Source: Candidatus Calescibacterium sp.
GTDB lineage: Bacteria; Calescibacteriota; Calescibacteriia; Calescibacteriales; Calescibacteriaceae
Assembly: GCA_025060505.1 (NCBI GenBank)
Contig: JANXBU010000008.1
Location: forward strand, 1-64,000
Reading direction: 5' to 3'
DNA: 64,000 nt
Both the position numbers and the translations under genes were made by a program. Every line of letters begins with the position of its first letter. The stretch's first letter is position 1. The notes beneath the pieces were generated by a model. The model ran no database searches. It had not been told where the DNA came from and was given only the letters and a program-made list of their open reading frames with translations. This document shows, one piece after another, positions 44,293 through 53,666 of this stretch.

Positions 44293-45219
44293 TCAATCTA
44301 AGCGTCCTTTTGTTAATAGGTAATATAAAACAGCCATTCTCACAGCTACGCCGTTTTTGACCTGATCAAATATCAGAGAATTTTCTGAATAAGCAACAGT
44401 CTGATCTATTTCTACCCCCATATTCATAGGTCCTGGATGCATTATGAGAAGTCCTTTCGCTTTCTCTACTAAATCTTGTTTCACACCCCAGAACTCAAAA
44501 TACTCTCTCTCAGATGGATAAAAAGCATTACCGTGCCTTTCCCTCTGCAATCTCAGAGCAATAATAAAATCGGAAGATAGTACATCGTTGTCTATAAAAT
44601 TTTTAACTTTAACACCTTCTGGAAGATTTTGATACAATGTGGTATATGCGGAAACAAGTATAACCCGTGCTCCAATTTTTGAAAGGAGTTTTATATTACT
44701 TCTGGCAACACGAGAATGAAGTATATCTCCTACTATTGAAACCTGAACATTCCTGAATTCCGATAAATTCTTTACACTCTTGTGTTTCATCATAGTAAAG
44801 AGATCAAGCAAAGCTTGTGTTGGATGCTCATTCTTGCCATCACCAGCGTTCACAACTGGAATTTTCAGGCGTTCAAAAATGAACCAAGGAACTCCTTCTC
44901 TGCTATGTCTCACAACAATAAGATCAGCACCGAGCGACAATATCGTATTTGCAGTATCAAGCAAATTTTCACCCTTTTCTACGGAAGAACCAGAAGGTGA
45001 AAAATTCACTATATCAGCGGAAAGAAGCTTTGACGCAATTTCAAAAGAAATGCGTGTCCGCGTAGATGGCTCAAAAAACATAAGTGATATAACTTTTCCT
45101 CTCAATGTTGGCAGCTTCTTTATTTCTCTTGAAAGAACATCATACATAGAGTAAGTGCTATCAATTATTTCCTGTATCTCGGAGAGTTTCAAAGAATCAA
45201 CGGAAAGCAGAGATTTCAT
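44293..45219 (-). CDS. pyrB: Aspartate carbamoyltransferase catalytic subunit
   Basis: Makes carbamoyl-aspartate from carbamoyl-phosphate and aspartate, the committed pyrimidine step. 308 residues with 'MFFEPSTRTRISFEIA' (phosphate site), 'SPSGSSVEKGENLLDTANTI' (mobile Lys loop), 'VVRHSREG', 'NAGDGKNEHPTQALLDLFTM' and the 240s-type loop end 'LLIMHPGPMNMGVEID'. Length and motifs normal. No pyrI, pyrC or regulatory attenuator is seen beside it. The ATG is 5 bases past an A/T-rich AATATTTTTATTGA stretch, no ribosome site. Confidence 0.95.
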   Translation of the reverse strand: MKSLLSVDSLKLSEIQEIIDSTYSMYDVLSREIKKLPTLRGKVISLMFFEPSTRTRISFEIASKLLSADIVNFSPSGSSVEKGENLLDTANTILSLGADLIVVRHSREGVPWFIFERLKIPVVNAGDGKNEHPTQALLDLFTMMKHKSVKNLSEFRNVQVSIVGDILHSRVARSNIKLLSKIGARVILVSAYTTLYQNLPEGVKVKNFIDNDVLSSDFIIALRLQRERHGNAFYPSEREYFEFWGVKQDLVEKAKGLLIMHPGPMNMGVEIDQTVAYSENSLIFDQVKNGVAVRMAVLYYLLTKGRLD

Positions 45220-45356
45220 TCAATAAAAATATTTCACAGGACTTGAAATTTTATGAATTTACTACTTTTTTTATTTGATAGATGTAAGGTTCTCGCTAGC
45301 TTTTCACTCTATCGCAAAGATCAAATGTAACAAAATAGAAAAGAGATCTTGAAATA

Positions 45357-46991
45357 CTACTTTTTTTGCAGTTGAGAGAAAAGCGCCCCCAGAGAAACTC
45401 CTTGGCTTTGTCCTTTGACTTCCTTCAGCATAACCTTATTTTCACTGAGAACAAATGCATCTATATTCTTGCTGTAATCTAGAACTTCACACTTTATCTC
45501 TTCATCCTTTGAATATCCAGATATTTTTGATACAAGTTCATTTACAGGAACAAAACCTCTGAGAAATTTTCCATCTTTTTCAAAAACAACCCAAATACCT
45601 TTTTTAGATCTATCAACATTCTGAACAATTCTTGCCTTCACTGTCTTACCAACAAGTTCATCTAGAATACTTTTCAGAACATCTTCGTTAACCTTCTTTT
45701 TACTAACAATTACATCATCTTTCCTAACAGAAAGAACTTTGACCTCTATTTCATCTCCTTCTTTCAAGTTTTCAGAATCTATAAACCAAGAGATTTCACT
45801 TTTTGGAAGAAACGCTCTAACCTTAGCTTGAGCTTCATCAACTTCAACATCAACGATGTATCCCTTCCTACTAACACTCCTAACAACGGCTTTTCTCACT
45901 TTATCTTGAGAAGCTCTGAGTGATTCATATGGATTTGGTAAAACTTTCTTCATACTCAGAGTTATCTTCCTTTCTTCCGGAGAAACATTTATAACAGCTG
46001 CTGATATAGTCTGCCCAACCTGAAATTTATTTTTTATATCTTCACCTCTATCCCAACTAGCTTCGGAGAAAGGTAAAAGGGCCTCAACCTCTGACTCACC
46101 AACTTTCAACTTGACAAATACCCCGAAATCCTTCACATCAGATATTTCTCCCTCAACAACATCTCCAGCCTTGAATATCTCCTTTGCTCTATACCAAGGA
46201 TTATCATAAATATGTTTTATACTGCATCTTATATCTGGATCAACTTCCATTATTTTGACTTTGACAACCTGACCGTTTTTAAGTCTATCCTTACAACTTT
46301 CCACTCTGTTCCAATCTATATCATCTCTGAGTATTCTTCCTCTGACTCCTCCTCCAAAATCTATTTCTGCAAATAAATTGTAAACCTTTATAACCTTTCC
46401 ATCCATTATAGCACCAACTTTAAGATTTGACAGAACCTTTTTCCTTTCCTCCTCCCTGATAACCTGCAAGTAAGTTTTTCTTGAAAGAATATATCTATCA
46501 CTTCTGTCTGATTTTTTTATAGCAAATTCATAGTGACCTCCCACCTTTATATCTTCCGCTTCAGAAAATGGACAGAAGAGAACATATCTTCCAAAATCGA
46601 GTCCAGATAACTCGCCAACGTCGACTTCAAAGCCACCTTTTGATTTTCCTATTACTATACCGTGAACAGATTTACCTTCTTCATAGAGTTTGGAAAGGTA
46701 GTCATTTAATCTTTTTTCTTTTGCCGCTTTGTAAGATAAAATAAAAAGTCCCTGCCCTCCTCTACTGACAACCTGCGCTTCAATAGTTTCACCGGGATAA
46801 AGTTTTTCTTTATCTATCTCAGATGTTTTTATTTTTCCCTCTATTTTGAATCCGAGATCAACTATTGCATTTTCTCCAATTATATCTACAATACGACACT
46901 TTACAATTTGCCCTTTCTGAATCTCCGAAATATCATTGTAGAGATACTTTTCCAACTCTCTTTCTATGTTCATTTCAGATTCTGATTTCAT
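45357..46991 (-). CDS. rpsA: Ribosomal protein S1 (six S1 domains)
   Basis: Binds mRNA on the 30S subunit. The 544 residues hold six S1 OB-folds at about 20-88, 102-178, 190-262, 275-350, 365-435 and 445-525; the fourth is the most canonical ('GDVVEGEISDVKDFGVFVKL...EALLPFSEASWDR...VGQTISAAVINVSPEERKITLSMKKV'). The first two match the ribosome-binding pair of S1 by position. Divergence of domains 2, 5 and 6 is unusual, so a general S1-domain RNA-binding protein is the alternative. If leaderless mRNAs are common here, S1 would matter less for their initiation. Confidence 0.85.
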   Translation of the reverse strand: MKSESEMNIERELEKYLYNDISEIQKGQIVKCRIVDIIGENAIVDLGFKIEGKIKTSEIDKEKLYPGETIEAQVVSRGGQGLFILSYKAAKEKRLNDYLSKLYEEGKSVHGIVIGKSKGGFEVDVGELSGLDFGRYVLFCPFSEAEDIKVGGHYEFAIKKSDRSDRYILSRKTYLQVIREEERKKVLSNLKVGAIMDGKVIKVYNLFAEIDFGGGVRGRILRDDIDWNRVESCKDRLKNGQVVKVKIMEVDPDIRCSIKHIYDNPWYRAKEIFKAGDVVEGEISDVKDFGVFVKLKVGESEVEALLPFSEASWDRGEDIKNKFQVGQTISAAVINVSPEERKITLSMKKVLPNPYESLRASQDKVRKAVVRSVSRKGYIVDVEVDEAQAKVRAFLPKSEISWFIDSENLKEGDEIEVKVLSVRKDDVIVSKKKVNEDVLKSILDELVGKTVKARIVQNVDRSKKGIWVVFEKDGKFLRGFVPVNELVSKISGYSKDEEIKCEVLDYSKNIDAFVLSENKVMLKEVKGQSQGVSLGALFSQLQKK

Positions 46992-47065
46992 TATTGAATT
47001 TCTGAATTCTTACTATTTAGACATATGTAATATATTTTTTGTTTTTTCAAAAAAGTTAGCGAAAA

Positions 47066-47974
47066 TCATATAACACGTTTCACAATAATTCCACTATTTT
47101 TTACCTTACCTATCGCAACTATATTTGATGATTCATCACACAAAGCACAATATTCACCAACTGCACCCTGTATTTTCACCTTAGGTGGAGCACCATTTTT
47201 TATTCTCTGTATATCCTGCTCTCTCAAAATTATCTTTCTCATATCGAGCATTTCCGGAGTTACTTTTTTGATATATTTCTTTATTTCTTCAGGTGTTGAG
47301 TTTTTTATGACATCAGCCGGAATGGCATCACTTTCTGTAAATATACTACATCTTATCCTACGAAGCGATTTCAGAGTTCCACCAACTTTCACTCCATTGA
47401 CTTGCAAGCTATCACCTACATCTCTTGCCAATGCACGAACGTACATGCCACCGGATGAAATAACTCTTATTTTAACTATTGGGATTTGTATTTTAATTAT
47501 ATCTATACGATATATCGTTACTTTCGATGGTGTAAGTTCGAGAAACTTCCCCTTCTCTCTTGCCCAAAGATAAAGAGGCTGTCCCATATATTTCTTTGCT
47601 GAAAAATACGGAGGAACTTGTTCAATTATTCCTTCAAATTTCTTTAATACAGAAATTACCTCTTCTTCTCTCAAATCTTTCAGAACATCCGGCGGACAAG
47701 AATATATTTCCTCACCTGTTATATCATCTGTTATGGTTCTTTTTCCAAGAAGTATCTCAGCAATATATTCTCTATCTTTATCTATTATATATGGAATAAA
47801 TTTTGTTGCTTTTGATATTGCTAATGGCAAAACCCCCGAGGCAAAAACATCAATAGTACCTATATGTCCAACTTTCGTCCTCAACTTCTTCTTCAAGATG
47901 TTATCAATATAAGTAGAGGTTTTTCCCTCAGGTTTGTCTACAACTATGATACCACTGATATCTTGAAAATTCAT
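47066..47974 (-). CDS. truB: tRNA pseudouridine-55 synthase TruB
   Basis: Makes pseudouridine 55 in the T-loop of tRNAs. 302 residues: 'GIIVVDKPEGKTSTYIDN', catalytic Asp in 'KVGHIGTIDVFASGVLPLAI', 'YIAEILLGKRTITDDITGE', 'QVPPYFSAKKYMGQPLYLWARE', 'VISSGGMYVRALARDVG', and a C-terminal PUA-like part. The motif usually reads GTLDPLATG; here Ile, Val-Phe and Ser replace Leu, Pro-Leu and Thr, but the Asp is kept. No infB/rbfA/rpsO neighbours, which are common elsewhere. Confidence 0.93.
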   Translation of the reverse strand: MNFQDISGIIVVDKPEGKTSTYIDNILKKKLRTKVGHIGTIDVFASGVLPLAISKATKFIPYIIDKDREYIAEILLGKRTITDDITGEEIYSCPPDVLKDLREEEVISVLKKFEGIIEQVPPYFSAKKYMGQPLYLWAREKGKFLELTPSKVTIYRIDIIKIQIPIVKIRVISSGGMYVRALARDVGDSLQVNGVKVGGTLKSLRRIRCSIFTESDAIPADVIKNSTPEEIKKYIKKVTPEMLDMRKIILREQDIQRIKNGAPPKVKIQGAVGEYCALCDESSNIVAIGKVKNSGIIVKRVI

Positions 47975-48183
47975 ATAAAAAAGGTAAAATAAGAATTATC
48001 TTGAAGATTTATTTATGTTTTTCTCAAATTTTCAGGAAGAATATGTGAATAAGAACAAACATTTTGATTTTATAATAAGAGCAAACACTTTGATTCTATA
48101 TTGATCTTAGAAAGCGTCTCATTTATCAATCACATTACTTGAAAATTTTCAAAAAAATTTTATAAATAAAAAAGTTTGAATTT

Positions 48184-48939
48184 ATGACAATAGATCTTTC
48201 CGGGAAAGTGGCCTTGATAACTGGAGGAGGAAGAGGAATAGGGAAAGCAATATCTATTGAGCTTGCAAAGTCTGGAGCAGATATAATAATCAACTTTTTG
48301 AGAAATGTTCAAGCTGCCGAAGAAACCAAAAAAGAGATAGAATCTTTGGGAAAAAGATGCGAACTTATAAAAGGGAATATAGCAGAAACTGAAACAGCAT
48401 CAAAAGCGAAAAAACTAATTGAAGAAAAATTCGGAAAAGTTGATATTCTTATACTTAACGCAGCGAGTGGAGTTCTGAGAAAATTTTGGGAAATGGATCT
48501 TAAACATTTCAGATGGACATTTGAAATCAATGTTTTTGGACAAATAAATCTTCTGAAAGAAATTTTGCCGCTTATGAAAGAAGGCTCAAAAGTGATTGGA
48601 ATATCAAGTCTAGGTGCTACCAGAGCCATACCGTATTACACATTCGTTGGAGCTTCAAAAGGCGCATTTGAGTCAGCTTTGAGACACATAGCAGTTGAAC
48701 TCTCATCAAGGAAAATAAACGTAAATATAGTTGAAGCAGGAGTTGTCGAAACAGATGCACTGAAATTCTTTCCTAACAAACAAGAGCTCATCTCAGAATC
48801 ACAAAGAAGAACTCCTCTTGGAAGACTTGTCTCCCCAGAAGATGTCGCAAAAGTTGTTCTGTTCCTTTCATCAGATCTATCTGATATGATACAAGGCCAA
48901 ACCATAGTTGTTGATGGCGGATACTCTATTTTGGCATAG
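48184..48939 (+). CDS. fabL: Enoyl-ACP reductase of FabL type (short-chain dehydrogenase)
   Basis: Reduces enoyl-ACP with NADPH in fatty-acid synthesis. 251 residues: cofactor site 'KVALITGGGRGIGKAISIELAKSGADIIINFLRN', 'LILNAASG', and the active site with Tyr-x6-Lys spacing in 'YYTFVGASKGAFESALRHIAVEL'. FabI/FabL use Y-x6-K, whereas FabG ketoreductases use Y-x3-K. The C-terminal part 'RTPLGRLVSPEDVAKVVLFLSSDLSDMIQGQTIVVDGGYSILA' matches FabL closely. It stands alone, without fab genes next to it. Confidence 0.88.
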   Translation: MTIDLSGKVALITGGGRGIGKAISIELAKSGADIIINFLRNVQAAEETKKEIESLGKRCELIKGNIAETETASKAKKLIEEKFGKVDILILNAASGVLRKFWEMDLKHFRWTFEINVFGQINLLKEILPLMKEGSKVIGISSLGATRAIPYYTFVGASKGAFESALRHIAVELSSRKINVNIVEAGVVETDALKFFPNKQELISESQRRTPLGRLVSPEDVAKVVLFLSSDLSDMIQGQTIVVDGGYSILA

Positions 48940-49197
48940 CTTTACTTTTGCCGAAAACATATAGAACTTTTTGGAATAATGGCTTGACACTAAATCAATA
49001 TACCTCTGTACTAACGCAACAAAACATAATTTTTACGATCTGTTGATTAACTCAACAATACAGTAGCCTGAATAGAGTAAAAAAGACCTGTTGCAAAGAA
49101 GAAATAAACACACAAATACCTGCAAACTTTGGAAATCACAGATGGATTGCACTGGTCTGTGCATACAAAATACTTTTTATTTGTTTCCCCACATTCG

Positions 49198-49812
49198 CTA
49201 CTTTGTTCTTATCACAGGAAGATTTATATTAAATCTGTAAGAAATTGTTCTCACAAAAAATATCAAAAGAATAGATAACCAAGTTGATATCTCATCTTGC
49301 AAACCAACTCTTTTCAGAAAATACAGAAGAAATAACCCAGCCAAACTAGCAGTTGCATACACCTCCTTTCTGAAAACAAGCGGTATTTCCCTAACAAGAG
49401 ATTCTCTTATGATCCCTCCTCCTATTCCAGTTATAAGACCACAAACAGTGGAACCCAAAAATCCAATATTGACCTCATCATAAGCTTTGTTGAAACCTAT
49501 AACACTGAAAACACCAAGTCCAACAGCATCAAGATAAATTATTGCATCCTTGTAATTACCTATTCTTTTGAATACCAAAGTGAAAAGTATTCCGGCAATT
49601 ATAGGAATTATGTAAAACTCATTCTGGAAGTAAAACGGAATTCTGTTGAGAAGTATATCTCTTATCGTTCCTCCGCCAACAGCCGTAAGGAAACTCAAAA
49701 CAAGCACTCCAAAAAGATCCAATCTTTTTTCTATACCTCTCAGAGCACCTGTTATTGCAAAAATGAAAGTTCCAAAAATATCAAGAATATAAATTATCTG
49801 CATACTATCCAT
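49198..49812 (-). CDS. TRIC/UPF0126-family membrane protein
   Basis: 204 residues, about seven spans, with the internally repeated Gly signatures 'TAVGGGTIRDILL' and 'TGIGGGIIRESLV' that define prokaryotic TRIC-type cation channels (YadS/YicG/UPF0126). 'LDAVGLGVFSVIGFNKA' is also typical. Role: K+/Na+ conducting trimer in tested homologues. The only oddity is a slightly extended, Arg-ending C-terminus. The downstream 258 bases hold nothing I recognise. Confidence 0.88.
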   Translation of the reverse strand: MDSMQIIYILDIFGTFIFAITGALRGIEKRLDLFGVLVLSFLTAVGGGTIRDILLNRIPFYFQNEFYIIPIIAGILFTLVFKRIGNYKDAIIYLDAVGLGVFSVIGFNKAYDEVNIGFLGSTVCGLITGIGGGIIRESLVREIPLVFRKEVYATASLAGLFLLYFLKRVGLQDEISTWLSILLIFFVRTISYRFNINLPVIRTK

Positions 49813-49912
49813 AATAACACAAACATATAGTATTTTGAGAACTCAAGCGGATTGATTCTAATGAAGATAGAATTCAAACCAGTAAAGAAATATTCTCAAC
49901 AAAATCACAGAT

Positions 49913-51271
49913 TTACCATTTCACAACAAAGTTCCTTTCATCAAAGTTCCCAAACATTATGTATTGAGCTGCTGGCAGATTCGGAAAAAATTCATAGTTT
50001 TTCCCCATTGTAGACCACTGGCGACATTCATCACATCTTGTCTTATAGAAATTTGTCATAATACCATTTTTGTACACCCTATGTATTGCGTACCCTCCGG
50101 GATAATCCTTAACAGATGCCATCTCCGAAAACCTAACTCCTTTATAGTAGTTCGATTTGTTCCTATGAGTGTGACCTGAATAGACGGCTTTGACCTGCTC
50201 GTTTTTAGAAATTATATCAAGCAACCTGTTCCTACTCGATGTGTCATTCAAAACCGAGAGCTGTCCGAGTAAATCATCAGGTTGCGAAACAACTGGATGA
50301 TGTATAAATATTATTGTGACCTTATCTCTGTTATCTTCAAGTGTTTTCTCTAACCAATCGAGCTGCTGATCTGATAGCTTACCCCAACCAGTCTTAAGAT
50401 CAGATGAATCAAGACCAATAAATAAAAATCCCTTATAAACAAAAGATATATAAACTTGGCCATATTCATCTATGTTGTATTTTGCTCCGGAGATAGGAGA
50501 GAAATTTTTCAGATCAAAAACCTTCACAAAATAATCTTCTGGATTATCCCCAACTCTATCGTGATTTCCGCGCAGCGGGATGTATGGCATCTTGAAAATA
50601 GAAAAATACTCTTTTGCTTTTTGAAATTCATCCTCCTTGTATTCACTTGTTATATCTCCATTTATAATAACAAAATCAGCTCCTCTTTCATTTATCTCTT
50701 GAATGGCAGCTCGGTTCATAAAAGACCAATGCGGATTCTGCGGATCAGGCCATTTCATACCCTCATTGAGTTTCCTTCCACCAACAGTTATAAGTCCTGC
50801 TATCTCTTCTCCAAAATGTAAATCGTTCATACTGGCAAAGCTAAAAATGAACTCATTACTTGGGGGAGATAATGTTGTCACAACTCCCGGAGAAAATTCA
50901 TTTGGTTCTCCCTTAACTTTACCACTCATCGTATAGTAGTAATATGTCTTACCAGATTCCAAATCTTTAACTTCACAGTAATGAAATTTAACAAGTTTAT
51001 CTTCACAAACATACCCTTTCATCTTCTCGGTTGTCTCTCCGTAATATATTATAGATCTACTTTCCGAATCACTCTCCCAAGTTACAATAAATGAGTTATC
51101 TGTAACTGTCACAAGTTCCTCATTTATTATTTTCGTAACATTCTGCTCTTCTGGGAGTATTTTTATTTCCTCTGCTTCCTTTTCAGATGAACAACCTACA
51201 ACCAAAGAAGAAAACAGTAGAATAAGCCAAAGCAATTTTAAATGTTTCATCCTCAGTATGATGTGTTTCAT
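49913..51271 (-). CDS. Metallophosphoesterase lipoprotein with purple-acid-phosphatase-like N-terminal domain
   Basis: Lipobox Cys27 ('SSLVVGC') then an Fn3-like domain (about 50-130, 'SFIVTWESDSESRSIIYYGE', 'VKDLESGKTYYYYTMSG'), and a calcineurin-type phosphoesterase domain with the metal motifs 'MNDLHFG' (DxH), 'INGDITSEY' (GD), 'LRGNHDRVG' (GNHD), 'IIFIHHPVVS' and 'YSGHTHRNKS' (GHTH). The C-terminal part has a CxxC ('RCDECRQW'). Likely periplasm- or surface-facing phosphatase; substrate unknown. An in-frame Met at 51250 is an alternative start, giving a shorter n-region. Confidence 0.88.
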   Translation of the reverse strand: MKHIILRMKHLKLLWLILLFSSLVVGCSSEKEAEEIKILPEEQNVTKIINEELVTVTDNSFIVTWESDSESRSIIYYGETTEKMKGYVCEDKLVKFHYCEVKDLESGKTYYYYTMSGKVKGEPNEFSPGVVTTLSPPSNEFIFSFASMNDLHFGEEIAGLITVGGRKLNEGMKWPDPQNPHWSFMNRAAIQEINERGADFVIINGDITSEYKEDEFQKAKEYFSIFKMPYIPLRGNHDRVGDNPEDYFVKVFDLKNFSPISGAKYNIDEYGQVYISFVYKGFLFIGLDSSDLKTGWGKLSDQQLDWLEKTLEDNRDKVTIIFIHHPVVSQPDDLLGQLSVLNDTSSRNRLLDIISKNEQVKAVYSGHTHRNKSNYYKGVRFSEMASVKDYPGGYAIHRVYKNGIMTNFYKTRCDECRQWSTMGKNYEFFPNLPAAQYIMFGNFDERNFVVKW

Positions 51272-51437
51272 AGCAGAAAATTCAAATAAACTAAAACTGA
51301 TGAATAAGACTTACAAAAAAATTTTCCCAAAAATTAGAAATCTCCGATTACCTTCTTAACCAGCAAAATTCACAGAAATAAGATCAGATTATCTGAATGA
51401 GCACAAACAAAAAATCCGCAATACAATATTTCAAAAG

Positions 51438-52193
51438 CTATATAATTTCAAATGATAGAAGGTTGATAGAAAATCCGATACCCTCTTTGTTTTCAATTTT
51501 GTATCTTCCACCGGAGAGAAATTTCATACCGTCCAAGAAGCCATAAAAAATCAAACCATCATAGTAGCTCTTCTCAACTTTCTCAGAAAGATTGTAGATT
51601 TTCTCACCTCTGAATCTTGAAGAAAATATTTCCAAGTCCTCCGGAACATTCTGAATAACTTTTTTTATCTCCTCAATATTTGTTATTACCTTAAAAAATA
51701 TTTGCGCAATATCTTTTCTTAATTTACCAGATTCAATAAGCTCCGATATTTTAGTTGTATCTTTTCTGAAAAAGAAGTCCGAGTTTTCACCGAGCGTATC
51801 TATGGTAAGACCATAGTGTCCGATCATCAAAACAATACTGTATCCCGTGATTTTTTTAATATCATCAGCGATACTGTTTAGAACATCGGTACAAATAAAT
51901 ATATCATCTTTAAGTATGGAATTTTCTCTGACGATTTCGCAACCTATTTGATATATCTCCCTTGGTTTACCGAAAGAAGTTGTTCTCAGAATACTTCCTC
52001 TGTAATAAACTTTTCTGTTTGGAAAGATTTTCGCGATTTCAGATGTGAAATCTTCTCTTATCTGGATTGCCTTTCTATCAGAAGAAAAATCAATCAGTGG
52101 TATATGAATTTCTTCAAATCCAAATTCCTCTAATATTTCAAGAGTTCTAAATTCAATCTTTCTCAAATTTTTTGTACTGAGCATAGACTTCAA
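51438..52193 (-). CDS. HisZ-like, class II aminoacyl-tRNA-synthetase-fold protein (short)
   Basis: The 251 residues follow HisZ/HisS-type catalytic domains: 'RTLEILEEFGFEEIHIPLIDF' (motif 1), 'IREDFTSEIAKIFPNRKVYYRGSILRTTSFGKPREIYQIGCEIV' (motif 2 region) and 'YYDGLIFYGFLDGMKFLSGGRYKIENKEGIGFSINLLSF' (motif 3-like). True HisZ is about 320-400 residues; here the linker between is short and the HisS anticodon domain is missing. HisZ activates HisG in histidine synthesis, but hisG is not here. The group HAD phosphatase - methyltransferase - HisZ-like is tightly spaced (4 and 11 bases). Confidence 0.75.
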   Translation of the reverse strand: MKSMLSTKNLRKIEFRTLEILEEFGFEEIHIPLIDFSSDRKAIQIREDFTSEIAKIFPNRKVYYRGSILRTTSFGKPREIYQIGCEIVRENSILKDDIFICTDVLNSIADDIKKITGYSIVLMIGHYGLTIDTLGENSDFFFRKDTTKISELIESGKLRKDIAQIFFKVITNIEEIKKVIQNVPEDLEIFSSRFRGEKIYNLSEKVEKSYYDGLIFYGFLDGMKFLSGGRYKIENKEGIGFSINLLSFEII

Positions 52194-52204
52194 AAATCAA
52201 ATAC

Positions 52205-52858
52205 TTAATTCTTTCTAAAAATTCCATAGACAAAAAATTCAATGCCAGCTCCCTCCTCACATACATCTAATTTCTCAAGGAATGTAAATTCTCGTTCAAG
52301 AGTTTTTGGAGTAAAAAATCTATCATAGTGTCCTCTATGAAATATAAAATCCTTATTTCTCTGTTCAGCTGGATGATGTTTGAAGTTTTCACTGAACACG
52401 CCTATGAGAAAAACTCCGTTTCTTTTGAGAATTCTATCTATTTCACTTTTGTAATATCTTGCATCTTTTTTTCTTATATGATGAAAAACACCAAAGTCAA
52501 CAACTATATCTGCTGATTCACTTTTGATTGGTATAAAGAAAGCATTTGCAAGAATGAATAAGACATTGTTTGTTTTACCTATCTTTCTGATAGCACTGTT
52601 TATTGGTTCTCTTATAATATCAAATCCAACAACAGTAGATCTTGGGAAAAGATCTCTGAGCATCTTTATATGTCTTCCCTCTCCACATCCTATATCAACA
52701 CACAGAATATTCTTTTCTTTGTACTGTTGTTGTATTTTTTCAAGAAATTTTATGAAAGTTTTCTCTGGAGTGTCAGATGGCCAAGGGGTTTTACCAGAAA
52801 GATAGGTCTTTCTATAAAACTCAACATCTGTTCTGAAATTTTTTGTTTGATTTCTCAT
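52205..52858 (-). CDS. Class I SAM-dependent methyltransferase
   Basis: 217 residues with a Rossmann methyltransferase core: motif I 'ILCVDIGCGEGRHIKML' (about 50-66), motif II acidic 'VVGFDIIREPINSA', then 'ILANAFFIPIKSESADIVVDFGVFHHI' and 'ILKRNGVFLIGVF'. The 'FYRKTYLSGKTPWPSDTPEKTFIKFLE' lead-in resembles thiopurine-type and small-molecule methyltransferases, but the substrate is unknown. It lies 4 bases after the HAD gene and 11 before the HisZ-like gene. Confidence 0.85.
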   Translation of the reverse strand: MRNQTKNFRTDVEFYRKTYLSGKTPWPSDTPEKTFIKFLEKIQQQYKEKNILCVDIGCGEGRHIKMLRDLFPRSTVVGFDIIREPINSAIRKIGKTNNVLFILANAFFIPIKSESADIVVDFGVFHHIRKKDARYYKSEIDRILKRNGVFLIGVFSENFKHHPAEQRNKDFIFHRGHYDRFFTPKTLEREFTFLEKLDVCEEGAGIEFFVYGIFRKN

Positions 52859-52862
52859 AAAC

Positions 52863-53528
52863 TCATAATGTTTTCAGAATTTTCCATCCCATAGATTTCG
52901 CGAATTTTTTGAGATTAGGGTCAGGGTTTACAGCAATTGGATTTCCAACAGAAAGCATAGTATCTATATCATAGAAACTATCTGTATAAAAGAAGCTTTC
53001 CGTCAGATCTATTTTGTTCTCGCGAGCAAATTTTTTCATCCAGTATGTTTTTCCCTTGCCAATACATATAGGTTCAATAACTCTTCCGGTAAATTTTCCG
53101 TCAACAATCTCAAGTTCTATTGCTACTACGTCAGAAACATTTAAGTATTGAGCAAAAGGTTTTATTAATATTGAGAAGTTTCCAGAAAGTATAACAACTC
53201 TGTGTCCAGCACTTCTATGCTTTTCTATAAGATCAAGAGCTTTTGGCAGAATCCTGTTTCGTCCTTTCTCAAAAATAGATTCAGCAATATCTACAAAAAC
53301 TTTAACATCTGTTCCTCCAATATCTTTGAGATTTTCCCTTATAACATCTTCCCCGCTCAAAAGGTTCAAACGATATTTTAAAAGCCATATATACCAAACA
53401 AAAAGACGATAGCGCGGGACTTTTCCCATTCTTATAAGCTCTTCCCCAAGCATACGATACAGATCTTTTCCCACCACAACATAGTCAAAATCAAAGAAAG
53501 CAGCTACATTGTTTTTAAACAAGTTCAT
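52863..53528 (-). CDS. HAD-IB family phosphatase
   Basis: SerB-like HAD phosphohydrolase. The nucleophile motif reads 'AAFFDFDYVVVGKDLY' (DxD kept, with Val where most have Thr), motif II 'GHRVVILSGNFSILIKP', and motif III/IV 'GKGKTYWMKKFA' and 'FFYTDSFYDIDTMLSVGNPIAVNPDPNLKKFAKSMGWKIL', as in the family acting on phosphoserine, phosphorylcholine or lysophosphatidate. I take ATG 53528 as the start; the longer frame begins with TTG at 53570. First gene of the three-gene group. Confidence 0.85.
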   Translation of the reverse strand: MNLFKNNVAAFFDFDYVVVGKDLYRMLGEELIRMGKVPRYRLFVWYIWLLKYRLNLLSGEDVIRENLKDIGGTDVKVFVDIAESIFEKGRNRILPKALDLIEKHRSAGHRVVILSGNFSILIKPFAQYLNVSDVVAIELEIVDGKFTGRVIEPICIGKGKTYWMKKFARENKIDLTESFFYTDSFYDIDTMLSVGNPIAVNPDPNLKKFAKSMGWKILKTL

Positions 53529-53666
53529 CCTAAACACCAAAATAACTTCAATGAATTTTAAATATTTCAAAAATCAAGAGAGTAAAAATAAATTCATTTA
53601 TTCAAAAACCTCTGAGAATCCACTACCAATACATTTTGTTCGTAGATAAATTATGTGATAAATAGA

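Noticed and set aside
48940-49197. Possible small RNA or pseudogene between fabL and the TRIC-family gene
   Set aside because: No frame longer than a few dozen codons and no known motif; left blank.
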